A DNA stretch of 64,000 nucleotides from Rhodobiaceae bacterium (GCA_020637855.1 JACKJR010000002.1:531271-595270), one strand, 5' to 3'. Counted from the stretch's first letter, positions 26,951 to 37,037 are shown. The notes: generated by a model not told the origin, from the letters alone. Translations and numbers: made by a program.

Positions 26951-26971
26951 GTTAATAACACTGTGTTTAAC
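26951..26971. promoter_or_regulatory. Imperfect palindrome in divergent control region
   Basis: GTTAA-T-AACAC-T-GTGTT-TAAC: two arms that pair apart from small bulges. It lies between the start of the tail-anchored gene (26902, minus) and the YbaK-type gene (27011, plus). The left part GTTAATAACA also occurs in the palindrome before the DUF2852 gene (10438-10447). Confidence 0.35.
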
Positions 26972-27010
26972 AAGACACGACACAGTTCCACCCGATAGAG
27001 GCACTCCCGC

Positions 27011-27493
27011 ATGAACACCTCCCTGCCCGCTGCTGCGCAGCGCGTCGCCGAAGCCGCTTCCGCCCTCGGCCTCGACATCCGTGTGCTGGAAATGCCGGAC
27101 TCGACCCGCACCGCGGAAGAAGCCGCCAGCGCATGCGGATGCAGTGTCGGCCAGATCGTCAAATCGCTGATCTTTGCCGGCAAGGAGACGGACACCCCCT
27201 ATCTATTGCTCGTTTCCGGCGACAACCGCGTCAACGAAAAACTCATGGCCAGGGTTCTGGGCGAACCCTTGCGCCGGCCGGATGCGGACTACGTGCGCAA
27301 GGTAACGGGCTTTGCCATCGGCGGCGTCGCACCGATTGCCCATGCAACGCCTTTGCGCACGCTTTTCGACAAGGACCTGCTGAAGTTCAATGTCATCTGG
27401 GCGGCAGCCGGCACGCCGCGCTGCGTGTTCGAAACCAACCCGCAGGCGCTGGCTGGTGCAACGGGTGCCGAAATCGTTCAGGTAATGCAATGA
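27011..27493 (+). CDS. YbaK/EbsC-type aminoacyl-tRNA deacylase
   Basis: 160 residues, a single editing domain. The core is QIVKSLIFAG (with the catalytic Lys), VSGDNRVNEKLM, KVTGFAIGGVAPIAH (GG loop) and TLFDKDLLKFNVIWAAAGTPRCVFETNP. Members clear mischarged tRNA such as Cys-tRNA-Pro. No synthetase domain is attached, so it acts in trans. Confidence 0.93.
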   Translation: MNTSLPAAAQRVAEAASALGLDIRVLEMPDSTRTAEEAASACGCSVGQIVKSLIFAGKETDTPYLLLVSGDNRVNEKLMARVLGEPLRRPDADYVRKVTGFAIGGVAPIAHATPLRTLFDKDLLKFNVIWAAAGTPRCVFETNPQALAGATGAEIVQVMQ

Positions 27494-27508
27494 CCTCCGC
27501 AGCGCGGC

Positions 27509-28858
27509 CTATTTGACCTGCCGCTTGTAAGGCACCGGGGCGGCATAGATATCGTCGCGCGTCGGCGGCTTGGGCGCCGGTTCCTTGGCAGACCGAGTCG
27601 CTAGCACCTGGTAGAGCCGGGCCGAGCCGCGCCGGAACGCCAGCGAGCATGCGGCCAGGTAAACCACCCAGATACGGTAGATTTCCTCGCCCGCCAGCGC
27701 GACCGCTTCTTCGCGGCGCGCCGTCAAGCGTTCGCACCACATGCGCGTCGTCAGCTCATAGTGCTCGCGAAGCCCTTCGACATCCTGGACCTCGTAACCG
27801 GCATCTTCCATGAACCTGATGGTATCGCCGATGTCATCCAGTTCGCCGCCCGGAAAGATGTAGCGCTGCAGGGCCCGCTGTTCCGGCCGGCTGCCGAACC
27901 GCTTCTTTTTGTTCCTGCGGAAGGGCCGGGTAATGCCGTGATTGAGAAACAGGCCGCCGGGCGCCAGCAGCGCTTTTATCTTCCCGAAATAGGCCGGGTA
28001 GTTCGCGATGCCGATATGTTCGTACATGCCAACGGAAACGATCTTGTCAAACGTGCCCGTCACCTCGCCATAGGGTTTCAGTTCGATGGTAATGCGATCC
28101 GACAGACCCATCGCGGCAATCTTCTCAACCGCATATTTGTGCTGCTCGACGGACAGCGTAACCCCGTAGCCGCGCACGCCGTAGTGTTTGGCGGCATGGA
28201 TCAGCAACGCGCCCCAACCGCAACCTATATCCAGCAGAGTTTCGTCTTGCCTGAGCCGCAACTTGCGGCAAATCAGGTCGATCTTGTCGTGCTGCGCCTC
28301 ATCGAGACTGTTGGCCCAGTCGGTGAAATAGGCGCAGGAATAGACCATGCTCTCGTCGAGAAAGAGCGCGTAGAAAGCGTTGCCGACATCGTAGTGAAAG
28401 CGGATGAAGCTGCCCTCATCGCGCTTGCCGGCCGACCTGCCCGCCTCATCGCCGTCAAAAGCCCGGGTGTCACCGGCAAGAGCCGCAGATGATTTCCTGC
28501 CGTTGCCGCGAAGTATGGCGAAAGCAGCCTTTACCAGTTTGACCCGACTGATCTGCCGAAGCTTCTTGCGCGTCCCGCCGACACCCACAATTTCAGCAAA
28601 ATCGACGAATGTCCCGCCTTCGAGATCCACTCCGCCCTTGGCGTAAAACTGGATAAGGCGATCCAGACTTGGCCTGCGGATAAGCCATGTCAGCGCGTGT
28701 GGATCGGTGAAACGCAGCGTCAGCCTGTTTTTCGCAGCACCATTGAGCGGCAGCTCGCCGCCATCCCAAAGCCTGATGGTGAGATCGAGCGGCAAAACCG
28801 CACCAATCTCCGAAACGATCGTCCTTACGGCATTGGCAACGCGGTCCGTCACAGGCAA
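27509..28858 (-). CDS. Cyclopropane-fatty-acyl-phospholipid synthase family methyltransferase
   Basis: 449 residues. The SAM-binding motif I LLDIGCGWGALLI is at 208-220, the bicarbonate/phospholipid-site region DESMVYSCAYF at about 168-178, and SVGMYEHIG downstream. CFA synthases add a methylene bridge to unsaturated acyl chains of membrane lipids. The N-terminal 150 residues match the non-catalytic domain. Convergent with the YbaK-type gene, 15 bp apart. Confidence 0.9.
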   Translation of the reverse strand: MPVTDRVANAVRTIVSEIGAVLPLDLTIRLWDGGELPLNGAAKNRLTLRFTDPHALTWLIRRPSLDRLIQFYAKGGVDLEGGTFVDFAEIVGVGGTRKKLRQISRVKLVKAAFAILRGNGRKSSAALAGDTRAFDGDEAGRSAGKRDEGSFIRFHYDVGNAFYALFLDESMVYSCAYFTDWANSLDEAQHDKIDLICRKLRLRQDETLLDIGCGWGALLIHAAKHYGVRGYGVTLSVEQHKYAVEKIAAMGLSDRITIELKPYGEVTGTFDKIVSVGMYEHIGIANYPAYFGKIKALLAPGGLFLNHGITRPFRRNKKKRFGSRPEQRALQRYIFPGGELDDIGDTIRFMEDAGYEVQDVEGLREHYELTTRMWCERLTARREEAVALAGEEIYRIWVVYLAACSLAFRRGSARLYQVLATRSAKEPAPKPPTRDDIYAAPVPYKRQVK

Positions 28859-28923
28859 CCCGCAATACGTTCAGATGTCATCGCCGGCCTGCCGCATGGC
28901 AACGACAGAGCCGCACGAGCAGC

Positions 28924-30123
28924 TTACACGCCCCAGCGCCAGAAGTCCTGACCCTCTTTCCGGTAGGCCTGTGCCATGACCATCTTGTGGACTTCGGAAG
29001 CCCCATCGACGAGGCGTGCCTGGCGCGCGTAGCGGTAGATCCATTCCAGAATCGTATCCTTGGAATAGCCGCGCGCACCATTGATCTGGATCGCGGTATC
29101 GGCCGCTTTATGCAGCGTGTCGGCGACATGCACCTTGGCCATCGACACCGCGGTCTTGGCCCGGTCCCCCTGATCGAGCAGCCACGCCGCCTTCATCGTC
29201 AGCAACCGGCCAATCTCGATGTCGGCAGCAACATCGCCAAGCGCCACCTGGATGCTCTCACGGTTCGATAGCCTGACACCGAAACCCTCGCGCTCATTGG
29301 CATAGGTCTGGGCGATCTCCATGCAGCGCTTGGCAAGTCCGAGCCAGCGCATGCAGTGGGTAAGGCGCGCCGGGCCAAGCCTGATCTGCGTCAGCTTCAG
29401 CCCATCGCCCTCCTCCATCAGCCGGTTCTCCATCGGGATTTCGAGCCCTTCGAACACCAGCTCGCAATGCCCGCCATGTTCCTCCGGTCCCATGATCGGT
29501 ATGCGCCGGTCGATGCGCCAGCCCGGATCGTCGCGGTCGAACAGGAAGGCCGACATCCCTTTGCGCGGGTCATCCGACGTCCGTGCAAGCAGGATGAAGT
29601 GCTTGGCTTCCGCGGCTCCAGTGATGAACCATTTGCGGCCGCGTACGATGTAACGGTCGTTCTTCTTCTCCGCCGTCGTCAGCATCATCGTCGGGTCGGA
29701 ACCGGAACCGGGATGCGGCTCGGTCATGACAAAGGCTGAACGCGCCTCGCCACGGATAATCGGCATCAACCAGCGTTCTTTCTGCTCCGGCGTGGCGACT
29801 TTCGACAGCACGTTCATGTTGCCGTCGTCGGGTGCCGCACAATTGATTGCGCACGGCCCGAACAGCGAGCGGTTGGCTTCCTCGTAGATCGCCGCCCAGC
29901 CGATATGCGGCAGCCCCATGCCACCGAGCTCCTTCGGCATCTGCGGCGCCCACAGGCCTTCCGCCTTCGCCCGCGCGCGAACCTCGTCGAGCACGTCGAG
30001 ACGGATGTTCTCGTGTTCGTCGTAATTGGCCGGGTTCTCTTCCAGCGGCATCACTTCGCGCGCGACGAATTTGCGCACCCTTTGACGGACGTCATCGATC
30101 TCTGGAGACAGCGAAAAATCCAT
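28924..30123 (-). CDS. Acyl-CoA dehydrogenase
   Basis: 399 residues, full-length FAD-dependent ACAD. FVMTEPHPGSGSDPTMM and RKWFITGAAEAKHFILLART are the flavin/substrate segments; QINGARGYSKDTILEWIYRYARQARLVDGASEVHKMVMAQ is the C-terminal signature. It resembles the ACAD10/11-like subgroup with a variable catalytic base. It follows the SDR and malonate genes on the same strand (14 bp gap), so it may belong to their operon; its acyl substrate is unknown. Confidence 0.92.
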   Translation of the reverse strand: MDFSLSPEIDDVRQRVRKFVAREVMPLEENPANYDEHENIRLDVLDEVRARAKAEGLWAPQMPKELGGMGLPHIGWAAIYEEANRSLFGPCAINCAAPDDGNMNVLSKVATPEQKERWLMPIIRGEARSAFVMTEPHPGSGSDPTMMLTTAEKKNDRYIVRGRKWFITGAAEAKHFILLARTSDDPRKGMSAFLFDRDDPGWRIDRRIPIMGPEEHGGHCELVFEGLEIPMENRLMEEGDGLKLTQIRLGPARLTHCMRWLGLAKRCMEIAQTYANEREGFGVRLSNRESIQVALGDVAADIEIGRLLTMKAAWLLDQGDRAKTAVSMAKVHVADTLHKAADTAIQINGARGYSKDTILEWIYRYARQARLVDGASEVHKMVMAQAYRKEGQDFWRWGV

Positions 30124-30137
30124 GGATCAACCTTTCT

Positions 30138-30932
30138 TCATAGCCCCGAGACGAGATGGCCGCCATCGACGGGAATGACCGCGCCGGTCATGTAGCTCGA
30201 CGCATCGCTCGCCAGCAGGAGCATCAGCCCGTCGAGTTCGTGCAGATTTCCGATGCGCCTCTGCGGGATGCGCTTGATCATCGCCTCGCCGGCTTCGGTT
30301 CTGAAGTATCCGGAATTGATTTCGGTTTCAAAATAGCCCGGCGCAACCGCATTGACGCGAACACCATGCCGCGCCCATTCCAGCGCCAGAGCTTTCGTCA
30401 TCTGCACCACGCCTGCCTTGGAGACGGCATAGGGCACGAGCCCGGCGGAGACACGCAAGCCGAGGATCGAGGCGATATTGATGAGCGAACCGCCCTTTCC
30501 TGCCGCGACCATCGCCGCGGCGCAGGCCTTCGCAACCCGGAAGACGCCGCTGAGGTTGGTGTCGATGGTACTCTGCCACTCATCCTCGCTCGTCTTCAGC
30601 GCCAGTGCGGTATGCGCGATACCGGCATTGTTTATCAGGACATCAGGCACCGTGCCGCCGGACTGAAGATCGCCGAAGAGCGCATCGACGGATGCAGGGT
30701 CGGAAACATCGAGTGCATGGGATGTGGCCTTGCCACCGGCAGACTCGATCTCCGATTTCAAGCTCGTCAGCCGATCGGTGCGCCGCGCCGCGAGCAGCAC
30801 ATGCGCACCATACCCGGCATAGAGACGGGCGAAGTGCGCACCCAGACCTGACGACGCCCCGGTAACGAGAACCGTTTTCCCGGCGAGTCCATGTGCCAAT
30901 GCGCCACCTATTGTATCGCCGGTATCACCCAT
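30138..30932 (-). CDS. Short-chain dehydrogenase/reductase
   Basis: 264 residues. The NAD(P) motif VTGASSGLGAHFA is near residues 19-31, NNAG at about 98-101, and the catalytic Ser...Tyr-x-x-x-Lys is in INIASILGLRVSAGLVPYAVSKAG. An Arg pair in LAARRTDR after beta-2 suggests NADP preference. It lies between malonyl-CoA synthetase and the acyl-CoA dehydrogenase, which suggests a role on an acyl-CoA or 3-oxoacyl intermediate. Confidence 0.92.
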   Translation of the reverse strand: MGDTGDTIGGALAHGLAGKTVLVTGASSGLGAHFARLYAGYGAHVLLAARRTDRLTSLKSEIESAGGKATSHALDVSDPASVDALFGDLQSGGTVPDVLINNAGIAHTALALKTSEDEWQSTIDTNLSGVFRVAKACAAAMVAAGKGGSLINIASILGLRVSAGLVPYAVSKAGVVQMTKALALEWARHGVRVNAVAPGYFETEINSGYFRTEAGEAMIKRIPQRRIGNLHELDGLMLLLASDASSYMTGAVIPVDGGHLVSGL

Positions 30933-30972
30933 CCCGTTTCCGCCCCATCGTTATGCGCAACAACGATAGCCC

Positions 30973-32541
30973 TCAGGCGGCGTCTTCGGAATAGGTGTCC
31001 TTGTAGGTTTCGCGCAAAACGTTCTTCTGGATCTTGCCCATGGTGTTGCGCGGCAGGGAATCCACCACGAAGACGCGCTTTGGCACCTTGTATTTTGCGA
31101 GTGCATCTTCGAGCGCGGAACGGATGGCATCCTCGCTCAAGTTGACTCCGGGACGCGGCGCGACGATCGCCGTGACGCCCTCGCCGAAATCGGCATGCGG
31201 CAGACCGATCACCGCGCTTTCGGCAACGCCTGGCAACGCATCGATCTCCGCTTCCACTTCCGCCGGATAGACGTTGAAACCACCGGAAATGACGAGGTCC
31301 TTGGCGCGTCCGACGATATGCACGTAACCCTCATCGTCGATAAAGGCGAGGTCGCCGGTGATGAAAAACCCGTCTTCGCGGAACTCCTCCGCCGTCTTCT
31401 CGGGGTTGCGCCAATAGCCCTTGAAGACATTCGGTCCCTTCACCTCGATGACGCCGACATCACCCTGTTTCAGAACCTCACCCGTCTCCGGATTTGCAAT
31501 GCGCAGGGACACCCCGGGCAGAGCCATGCCGACCGTCCCCGGACGCCGCTCGCCGTCATAGGGGTTGGACGTGTTCATGTTGGTCTCGGTCATGCCGTAA
31601 CGTTCAAGGATGGCGTGGCCGGTGCGCTCCGACCATTCCTTGTGCGTTTCCGCCGACAGCGGCGCGGAACCCGATATGAACAGCCGCATGTTTTTCGTCA
31701 GCTCACGGTTCAGTTCCGGGCGTTGCAGCAGGCGCGTATAGAACGTCGGCACACCCATCATCGAGGTCGCGCGCGGCAGCAACTCGATGATTTTTTCAAC
31801 GTCGAGGCCAGGCAGGAAAATCATCGATCCGCCCGCCAGCAGGAGCGTGTTGGTGGCAACGAACAGCCCGTGCGTGTGGAAGATCGGCAGCGCGTGGATC
31901 AGCACATCGTCCCTGGTGAACCGCCAGTGCTCCACCAATGCCTCGGCATTGGAGGCGAGGCACTCGTGGGACAGCATCGCGCCTTTCGAGCGTCCTGTCG
32001 TGCCGGAGGTGTAAAGGATCGCGGCCAGGTCATCCTTCGTGCGCGGCACATCGGTGAAGTCAGGCGATGCGGCAAGCCCGGCCGCGGCAAGGGTGCCGCC
32101 GGTATCTGCATCGGTTTCATCCGCAGCTGGTTTGCGCCACACACCCAGCGTCTCGAATTGCGGCACGCCGCATTCGCTCGCGACTTCGCGCATCTCGTCG
32201 GCGCGCTTCGGATCCGCGACGAACAGGGTCGGCTCTGCATCCTTCAGGAAATAGGCGATCTCGTTGCGCGTGTAAGCAGTGTTGAGCGGCAGGAAGATCG
32301 CCCCGGCGCGCACGGCACCAAGATACAGCATCAGCGCCTCGATGCTCTTGGGCACCTGGACCGCGACCCGGTCGCCGGGCTTGACGCCGCGCGACACCAG
32401 CACATTGGCAAACCGCCCTGAAACATCGAGGACGTCCTGATAGGTGTAGACCCGACCGTCAGTCATCTCGCAGAATCGCGCTGCCGCCGGATTTACGGGC
32501 ATGTGAGACTGGATGAGATCGAAAAGATGATTGCCGCTCAT
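30973..32541 (-). CDS. matB: Malonyl-CoA synthetase
   Basis: 522 residues, ANL-family acyl-CoA synthetase. The AMP-binding P-loop YTSGTTGRSKGAMLSH starts at 177, ERYGMTETNM is motif A5-like, and the adenylation Lys is in NTMGKIQKNVLRE near the C-terminus. The identification as MatB, which activates malonate with CoA and ATP, rests on its close pairing with malonyl-CoA decarboxylase and a TRAP importer, the known rhizobial mat arrangement. Confidence 0.9.
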   Translation of the reverse strand: MSGNHLFDLIQSHMPVNPAAARFCEMTDGRVYTYQDVLDVSGRFANVLVSRGVKPGDRVAVQVPKSIEALMLYLGAVRAGAIFLPLNTAYTRNEIAYFLKDAEPTLFVADPKRADEMREVASECGVPQFETLGVWRKPAADETDADTGGTLAAAGLAASPDFTDVPRTKDDLAAILYTSGTTGRSKGAMLSHECLASNAEALVEHWRFTRDDVLIHALPIFHTHGLFVATNTLLLAGGSMIFLPGLDVEKIIELLPRATSMMGVPTFYTRLLQRPELNRELTKNMRLFISGSAPLSAETHKEWSERTGHAILERYGMTETNMNTSNPYDGERRPGTVGMALPGVSLRIANPETGEVLKQGDVGVIEVKGPNVFKGYWRNPEKTAEEFREDGFFITGDLAFIDDEGYVHIVGRAKDLVISGGFNVYPAEVEAEIDALPGVAESAVIGLPHADFGEGVTAIVAPRPGVNLSEDAIRSALEDALAKYKVPKRVFVVDSLPRNTMGKIQKNVLRETYKDTYSEDAA

Positions 32542-32564
32542 GACGTAAGTCCTGCTTTTCCTTC

Positions 32565-33926
32565 CTATCCCGCGACAAGGTCGCGGGTGGCGCTGCGTCC
32601 GCGCGCCAGCCTGTGCACCCGAGGCGCCGCAACAATACGGCCTTCTTTCACGAACGCTTCGTGATTGGCCTCGATCTCGTCGGGCTCGTAGCGGTAGTTG
32701 ACCATGATGCCGAGGCTCTGCTTGAGCCCGCGCGAACTCGGATCGCCTGCCCAGTTGACCCGTTCCAGCATCGCGCCATTACCAAGGTGAAACCGCGCCA
32801 CCGGATCGAACGGCCTGCCCTTGCGATCGCGCGCGTTGAGGAAATACCACGCCGCGATCTGGCTCAGAACGCCTTCATCCTCGTTGCCCGGCGCCTTGCC
32901 GTTCTCCGCGCCCGCGATCGCCTTGCGCACAGCCTCGCGCTCGGTGTCATTGAGAATTCCGCCCCCGGCGCCTGCTTCCGGATCGAGCTGTTCCTTCAGC
33001 CATGCGACAAAATTCGGCACCGGCGACAGCGTGACGTAGGTCTTCAGGCCCGGCAGTTCACGGCTGAGTTCCTCGACCACCTGCTTGATCAGGAAGCTGC
33101 CGAAGGAAACGCCGGCCAGGCCCTGCTGGCAGTTGGAGATCGAATAGAATGTCGCGGTTGTGGCCTTGCGCGGATCGATCGGTTCACGCCCGTCGGAGAG
33201 AATCGGCGGGATCGCCGTCGGGATCTCGCTCGTCAGCGCCACCTCCACGAAGATCAATGGATCGTCCGACAGGCGCGGATGAAAGAAGGCGTAGAGCCTG
33301 CGGTCCGGTGGATCGATGCGCCGGCGCAAATCCTCCCAGCCATGGATCTCGTGGACCGCCTCGTAATGGATGATCTTTTCCAGGATCGCTGCAGGCGTCT
33401 GCCAATCGATGCGTCTGAGCACGAGGAACCCCCTGTTGAACCAGGAGCCGAACAGATGAATGAAATCGGCATTGGCACCGGACCAGTCGGGATTCTCGCG
33501 AAGCCCCTTCAGCAGATCGGTGCGCATGGCAACAAGCTGCGCGGTACCGTTCGGCGCAAGGTTGAGGCGGCGGAACAGTTCCTGCCGGCGCGGTTCGCTG
33601 GCTTCGCTCAAGTCGCGCCCCGAGGCATCGCTCTGCTCGTCGAGAAAACGTTCCGCGGCAGCACGCGCGGCTTCCAGATCGACCCCGAAGCGATCGGCGA
33701 TGATGTCGATGACATCGCTGCGGCCAGTGGCATCGAGGCGATCGTAGCGGTCGAAGATTTCCCGCGCGATCGCCATGCCCGACGCCTCGCCGCGCTCCGA
33801 TAAAAGCTGTTCGAAAAGCTCGTCGAACCCGGCCTTTCCGCCAGCCCGTTCGCGCCCGCTGAAATCGATCAGCGAACGACCGCGCTCGGTGATAGAGGTC
33901 AGGATATCGTTGAAGAACGTGCTCAA
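32565..33926 (-). CDS. matA: Malonyl-CoA decarboxylase
   Basis: 453 residues, normal MCD length. It converts malonyl-CoA to acetyl-CoA and CO2. The N-terminal helical domain (TFFNDILTSITERGRSLIDFSG) and the C-terminal catalytic domain (FYSISNCQQGLAGVSFGSFLIKQVVEELSRELPGLKTYVTLSPVPNF) are clear. The start is a TTG at 33926 overlapping the matM TGA (TTGA); the same frame stays open far upstream, but there it is only the shadow of matM. Confidence 0.92.
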   Translation of the reverse strand: MSTFFNDILTSITERGRSLIDFSGRERAGGKAGFDELFEQLLSERGEASGMAIAREIFDRYDRLDATGRSDVIDIIADRFGVDLEAARAAAERFLDEQSDASGRDLSEASEPRRQELFRRLNLAPNGTAQLVAMRTDLLKGLRENPDWSGANADFIHLFGSWFNRGFLVLRRIDWQTPAAILEKIIHYEAVHEIHGWEDLRRRIDPPDRRLYAFFHPRLSDDPLIFVEVALTSEIPTAIPPILSDGREPIDPRKATTATFYSISNCQQGLAGVSFGSFLIKQVVEELSRELPGLKTYVTLSPVPNFVAWLKEQLDPEAGAGGGILNDTEREAVRKAIAGAENGKAPGNEDEGVLSQIAAWYFLNARDRKGRPFDPVARFHLGNGAMLERVNWAGDPSSRGLKQSLGIMVNYRYEPDEIEANHEAFVKEGRIVAAPRVHRLARGRSATRDLVAG

Positions 33927-35242
33927 ATCGCCGGCCCCATCAATGTGTCGGGGAGCCACGTCGCAAGCTGCGGGAAAAGACACAGCAGCACAATCGCTGC
34001 CACCATGCACAGGACATAGGGCAGCGAACCCAGAAGGATCGTCTTCAGCTTGATGTCTGGCGCGATGCCGTTGATGACATAGAGGTTGAGGCCGACCGGC
34101 GGCGTGATCAGCCCGATCTCCATGTTGATGGTCAGCACCACCGCAAACCAGTAGGGATCGAACCCCGCCTGCGTCACGATCGGCAGCAGGATGGGCGCCG
34201 CCATCAGGATCACCGCGACCGGCGGCAGGAAGAAGCCGGCGATCAACAAAAACAGGTTGATCCACAGCATCAGGACCCAGCGGCTGACCTCGAGCGTACC
34301 GATCCACTGTGCGATCGACTGGGTCACGAACAGGCTGGAGAGCATGTAGGAGAAGACGCCGGCTGCCGCGATGATGAACAGGATCATCACCGACTCGCGC
34401 GTTGAATCCCGCAACACGACCCACAGGGCCTTTGGCGCCCACAACCTGTAAATGACGATGGCGACCGTCACGCACAGCAACGCGCCGACCGCAGCCGTCT
34501 CCGATGGCGTCGCTATGCCACCGTAGAGCGCATAGAGCACGCCGAGAATGATCGCCAAAAACGGCAGAACCCGCGGCAGGATTTCGAAACGCTCGGCCCA
34601 GGTGTAGCTGACCTTGCCGAGCGCCACATTGGCATCGCCCGTGCGCCAGGTGCTGTAGAGCGACCACAGCATGAACAGTGCCACCAGCACGAAGCCGGGA
34701 ATGACGCCGGCCAGGAACAGACGCCCGATCGAGGTCTCGGTCGCAATGCCATAGACAATCATGGTGACCGATGGCGGTATCAGGATGCCGAGCGTACCGC
34801 CCGCTGCGATCGATCCTGCGGCAACGCCATCCGGATAGCCGCGCTTGCGCATCTCGGGGATGCCCATCTTGCCGATGGCCGCGCACGTGGCAGGCGATGA
34901 CCCCGACATGGCGGCAAACAGCGCGCAGGCGCCGAGGTTCGATATGACGAGCCCGCCCGGTACCCGAGTCAGCCAGCGGTCGAGCGCCTCGTAGAGATCG
35001 GCGCCAGCCCGCGTCGAGGCGATCGATGCCCCCATGATGATGAACATCGGAATGGAAAGAAGCGCGAAATTGTCGAGCTTGCCGAACAGGATTTCCGGAA
35101 TGAGCTCAAGCGAGCGCACGCCATCGAAAACAAGCAGAAAGCCCATCGAAACGACAAGCAGACCAACGGCGACGGACACGCCGGAAAACAGCACCAGGAT
35201 GGTGACGGCGGCGATCACGAGGGAAAGAAGGAGAGGGTCCAT
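33923..35242 (-). CDS. matM: TRAP transporter large permease (DctM-like)
   Basis: 439 residues, about 12 membrane helices, the DctM/SiaM fold. AALFAAMSGSSPATCAAIGKMGIPEM and GLITPPVGLNLYVINGIAP are the two conserved TRAP-M hairpin signatures. With matP and matQ it forms a tripartite, ion-driven importer, likely for malonate given the following malonyl-CoA genes. 15 bp downstream of matQ. Confidence 0.92.
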   Translation of the reverse strand: MDPLLLSLVIAAVTILVLFSGVSVAVGLLVVSMGFLLVFDGVRSLELIPEILFGKLDNFALLSIPMFIIMGASIASTRAGADLYEALDRWLTRVPGGLVISNLGACALFAAMSGSSPATCAAIGKMGIPEMRKRGYPDGVAAGSIAAGGTLGILIPPSVTMIVYGIATETSIGRLFLAGVIPGFVLVALFMLWSLYSTWRTGDANVALGKVSYTWAERFEILPRVLPFLAIILGVLYALYGGIATPSETAAVGALLCVTVAIVIYRLWAPKALWVVLRDSTRESVMILFIIAAAGVFSYMLSSLFVTQSIAQWIGTLEVSRWVLMLWINLFLLIAGFFLPPVAVILMAAPILLPIVTQAGFDPYWFAVVLTINMEIGLITPPVGLNLYVINGIAPDIKLKTILLGSLPYVLCMVAAIVLLCLFPQLATWLPDTLMGPAI

Positions 35243-35257
35243 GTCTTCTGCTTCCCT

Positions 35258-35803
35258 CTACAACTCGGCTTTTTCATCAAGCCCGAACGGCTTGTCGGCG
35301 CCTGTTGCCAGCGCGGCAAGATCGGCAAGATATTGCAGGCCCAGCAGGCCGAAACCGACCGGCATCGCGAGATAGGGAATCCATAGGCGCACGCCCCAAA
35401 CCGTGTCGGATTTCCAGCCCCGCTTCCACGCGATATGCCAGAACTCAAACCCGTAGAACGTCATTATCCCGGCAACCACCAGAACCAGCAGGCAGACGCC
35501 CCATGCGAGCATCTTGCGCGCACCCGGCGACAGCATGATCGGGATGAGATCGACATTCACATGTCCGCGCAGCTTCTGCACGTATGGCAGGCCGATGAGC
35601 GTCGCCGCGACCATCAGGTAGATGACCATTTCGGTCTGCCAGACCGTCGACTGGCTGAGCACGAAGCGAACCCAGATCATCTGGCAGGTGATCGCAACGG
35701 CGAGCACGATCATACCCGACGCGACGAACCCGGCCAGCGTCGACAATCTGTCGATACTCCTGACGAAAACGCCCCAGAAACCATTCCTTGAATGCGCAGT
35801 CAT
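35258..35803 (-). CDS. matQ: TRAP transporter small permease (DctQ-like)
   Basis: 181 residues from the ATG at 35803; four predicted helices. The DctQ pattern WQTEMVIYLMVAATLIGLPYVQKLRGHVNVDLI is clear. It bridges the binding protein and the large permease. The frame is open 25 codons further upstream, into the gap after matP, with no similarity there. Confidence 0.9.
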   Translation of the reverse strand: MTAHSRNGFWGVFVRSIDRLSTLAGFVASGMIVLAVAITCQMIWVRFVLSQSTVWQTEMVIYLMVAATLIGLPYVQKLRGHVNVDLIPIMLSPGARKMLAWGVCLLVLVVAGIMTFYGFEFWHIAWKRGWKSDTVWGVRLWIPYLAMPVGFGLLGLQYLADLAALATGADKPFGLDEKAEL

Positions 35804-35910
35804 ACCCCAAGCCTGCTCGTAATGATCCGGCGCGCAAAGCGCAGCCGGAAACCTTTGTGGCAAAAGGCCCCCGCGCATGCGTCTTGCGCGGGGGCCGGTT
35901 GCATCAGCGC

Positions 35911-36897
35911 TTATTCAACGGCAAGCGCCTTGTCGAGCAGCGCCTGGCCGCCCGGCACGTTGTCGATGAAGTTCTTGTAGGAGCTTTCCTTGGCGATTGC
36001 CCGCCAGGCATCGAATTCCGCCTGCGTCATGTGCGCGATCTCGACACCGTTGTCGGCAAACACTTTCTCGGACGCGGCATCCTCGGACTTGGCCTCGGAG
36101 AGATAGAATTCCTCGGCCATCTTCGCGCCTTCCATCAGCGCATTCTGCTGCGCTTCGGTGAGCGAATCGAACTTCGACTTGTTCATCAGCAGCGGCTGGT
36201 ACATGAACCACAGCGCGACATCGCCAGCTGGCGTGTAGCACTTCGTCTGCTCGTAGATACGGTAACTGACAAAGCTCGACGAAGACGTATTCACTGCCTG
36301 CAGAACACCGGTCTGCATGGCGTTGTAGATTTCCGAAGACGCCATCGAGGCAATCGAGGCGCCGGCACTGGCCAGCATCTGTTCGAACGCCTTGCCGGCA
36401 GCGCGCGTCTGCAGGCCCTTCACGTCATCCGGCTTGGTGATGCAGCCGTCCTTGCCGGCAAAGCCCCCGGCGAGATACCCGTGCACAAGTGTGATCACGT
36501 CATCCTCGGCCATGATCTTCTCGATATCGGCCATGAACGGCGACTTGTTCAGCCGCGCGGCATGATCGTGGTTCTTCACCAGACCGGGCATCAGGGTCAG
36601 GTTGTATTCCGGACGCTGGCCGCCGGCATAGGACAGCGGGAAGATCGTCATGTCGAGCTGACCGGCCGAAAGCGGCTTGTACTGCTCGCGCGGCTTGAAC
36701 AGCGACTTCGACGGGAAAATCTGGATCTCCAGATCGACACCCGCTTCCTTGACATGATCGGCAACGATCTGCGCAACCTTGTGGCGCACGTCGGACGTCG
36801 ACCACTGGTGCGAAAGCCGCAGCGTCTCCGCCTGAGCCGCCGTTGCAAGACAGACCGCAGCGCCTGCGGCGAGCATGAATTTCATTTTCCTGAACAT
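35911..36897 (-). CDS. matP: TRAP transporter solute-binding protein (DctP-like)
   Basis: 328 residues, periplasmic. The signal peptide (MFRKMKFMLAAGAAVCLATAAQA) is followed by ETLRLSHQWSTSDVRHK; the TRAP binding-site region TRAAGKAFEQMLASAGASIASMASSEIYNAMQTGVLQAVNT contains the usual ligand Arg. GGGAGGAAGAAC before the ATG at 36897 fixes the start. Divergent from matR with a palindromic operator between them. Confidence 0.92.
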   Translation of the reverse strand: MFRKMKFMLAAGAAVCLATAAQAETLRLSHQWSTSDVRHKVAQIVADHVKEAGVDLEIQIFPSKSLFKPREQYKPLSAGQLDMTIFPLSYAGGQRPEYNLTLMPGLVKNHDHAARLNKSPFMADIEKIMAEDDVITLVHGYLAGGFAGKDGCITKPDDVKGLQTRAAGKAFEQMLASAGASIASMASSEIYNAMQTGVLQAVNTSSSSFVSYRIYEQTKCYTPAGDVALWFMYQPLLMNKSKFDSLTEAQQNALMEGAKMAEEFYLSEAKSEDAASEKVFADNGVEIAHMTQAEFDAWRAIAKESSYKNFIDNVPGGQALLDKALAVE

Positions 36898-37037
36898 GTT
36901 CTTCCTCCCGTTTGGTCCCGTTGCGGACCGGTTCGCTTTTGCTTGCCGTTGAGCACGGATTGAAAGGGTCTGGACCCTAGGACCGTTGTTCGGCCTTGCG
37001 CGAAATAAAACGCCACGTTGCATCCGCGTCAAGGAAT

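Noticed and set aside
33927..34886. Open frame continuing 320 codons upstream of the malonyl-CoA decarboxylase start
   Set aside because: It runs through matM in another frame; the translation is Arg/Gly-rich and shares nothing with decarboxylases. The TTGA overlap gives the normal protein length.
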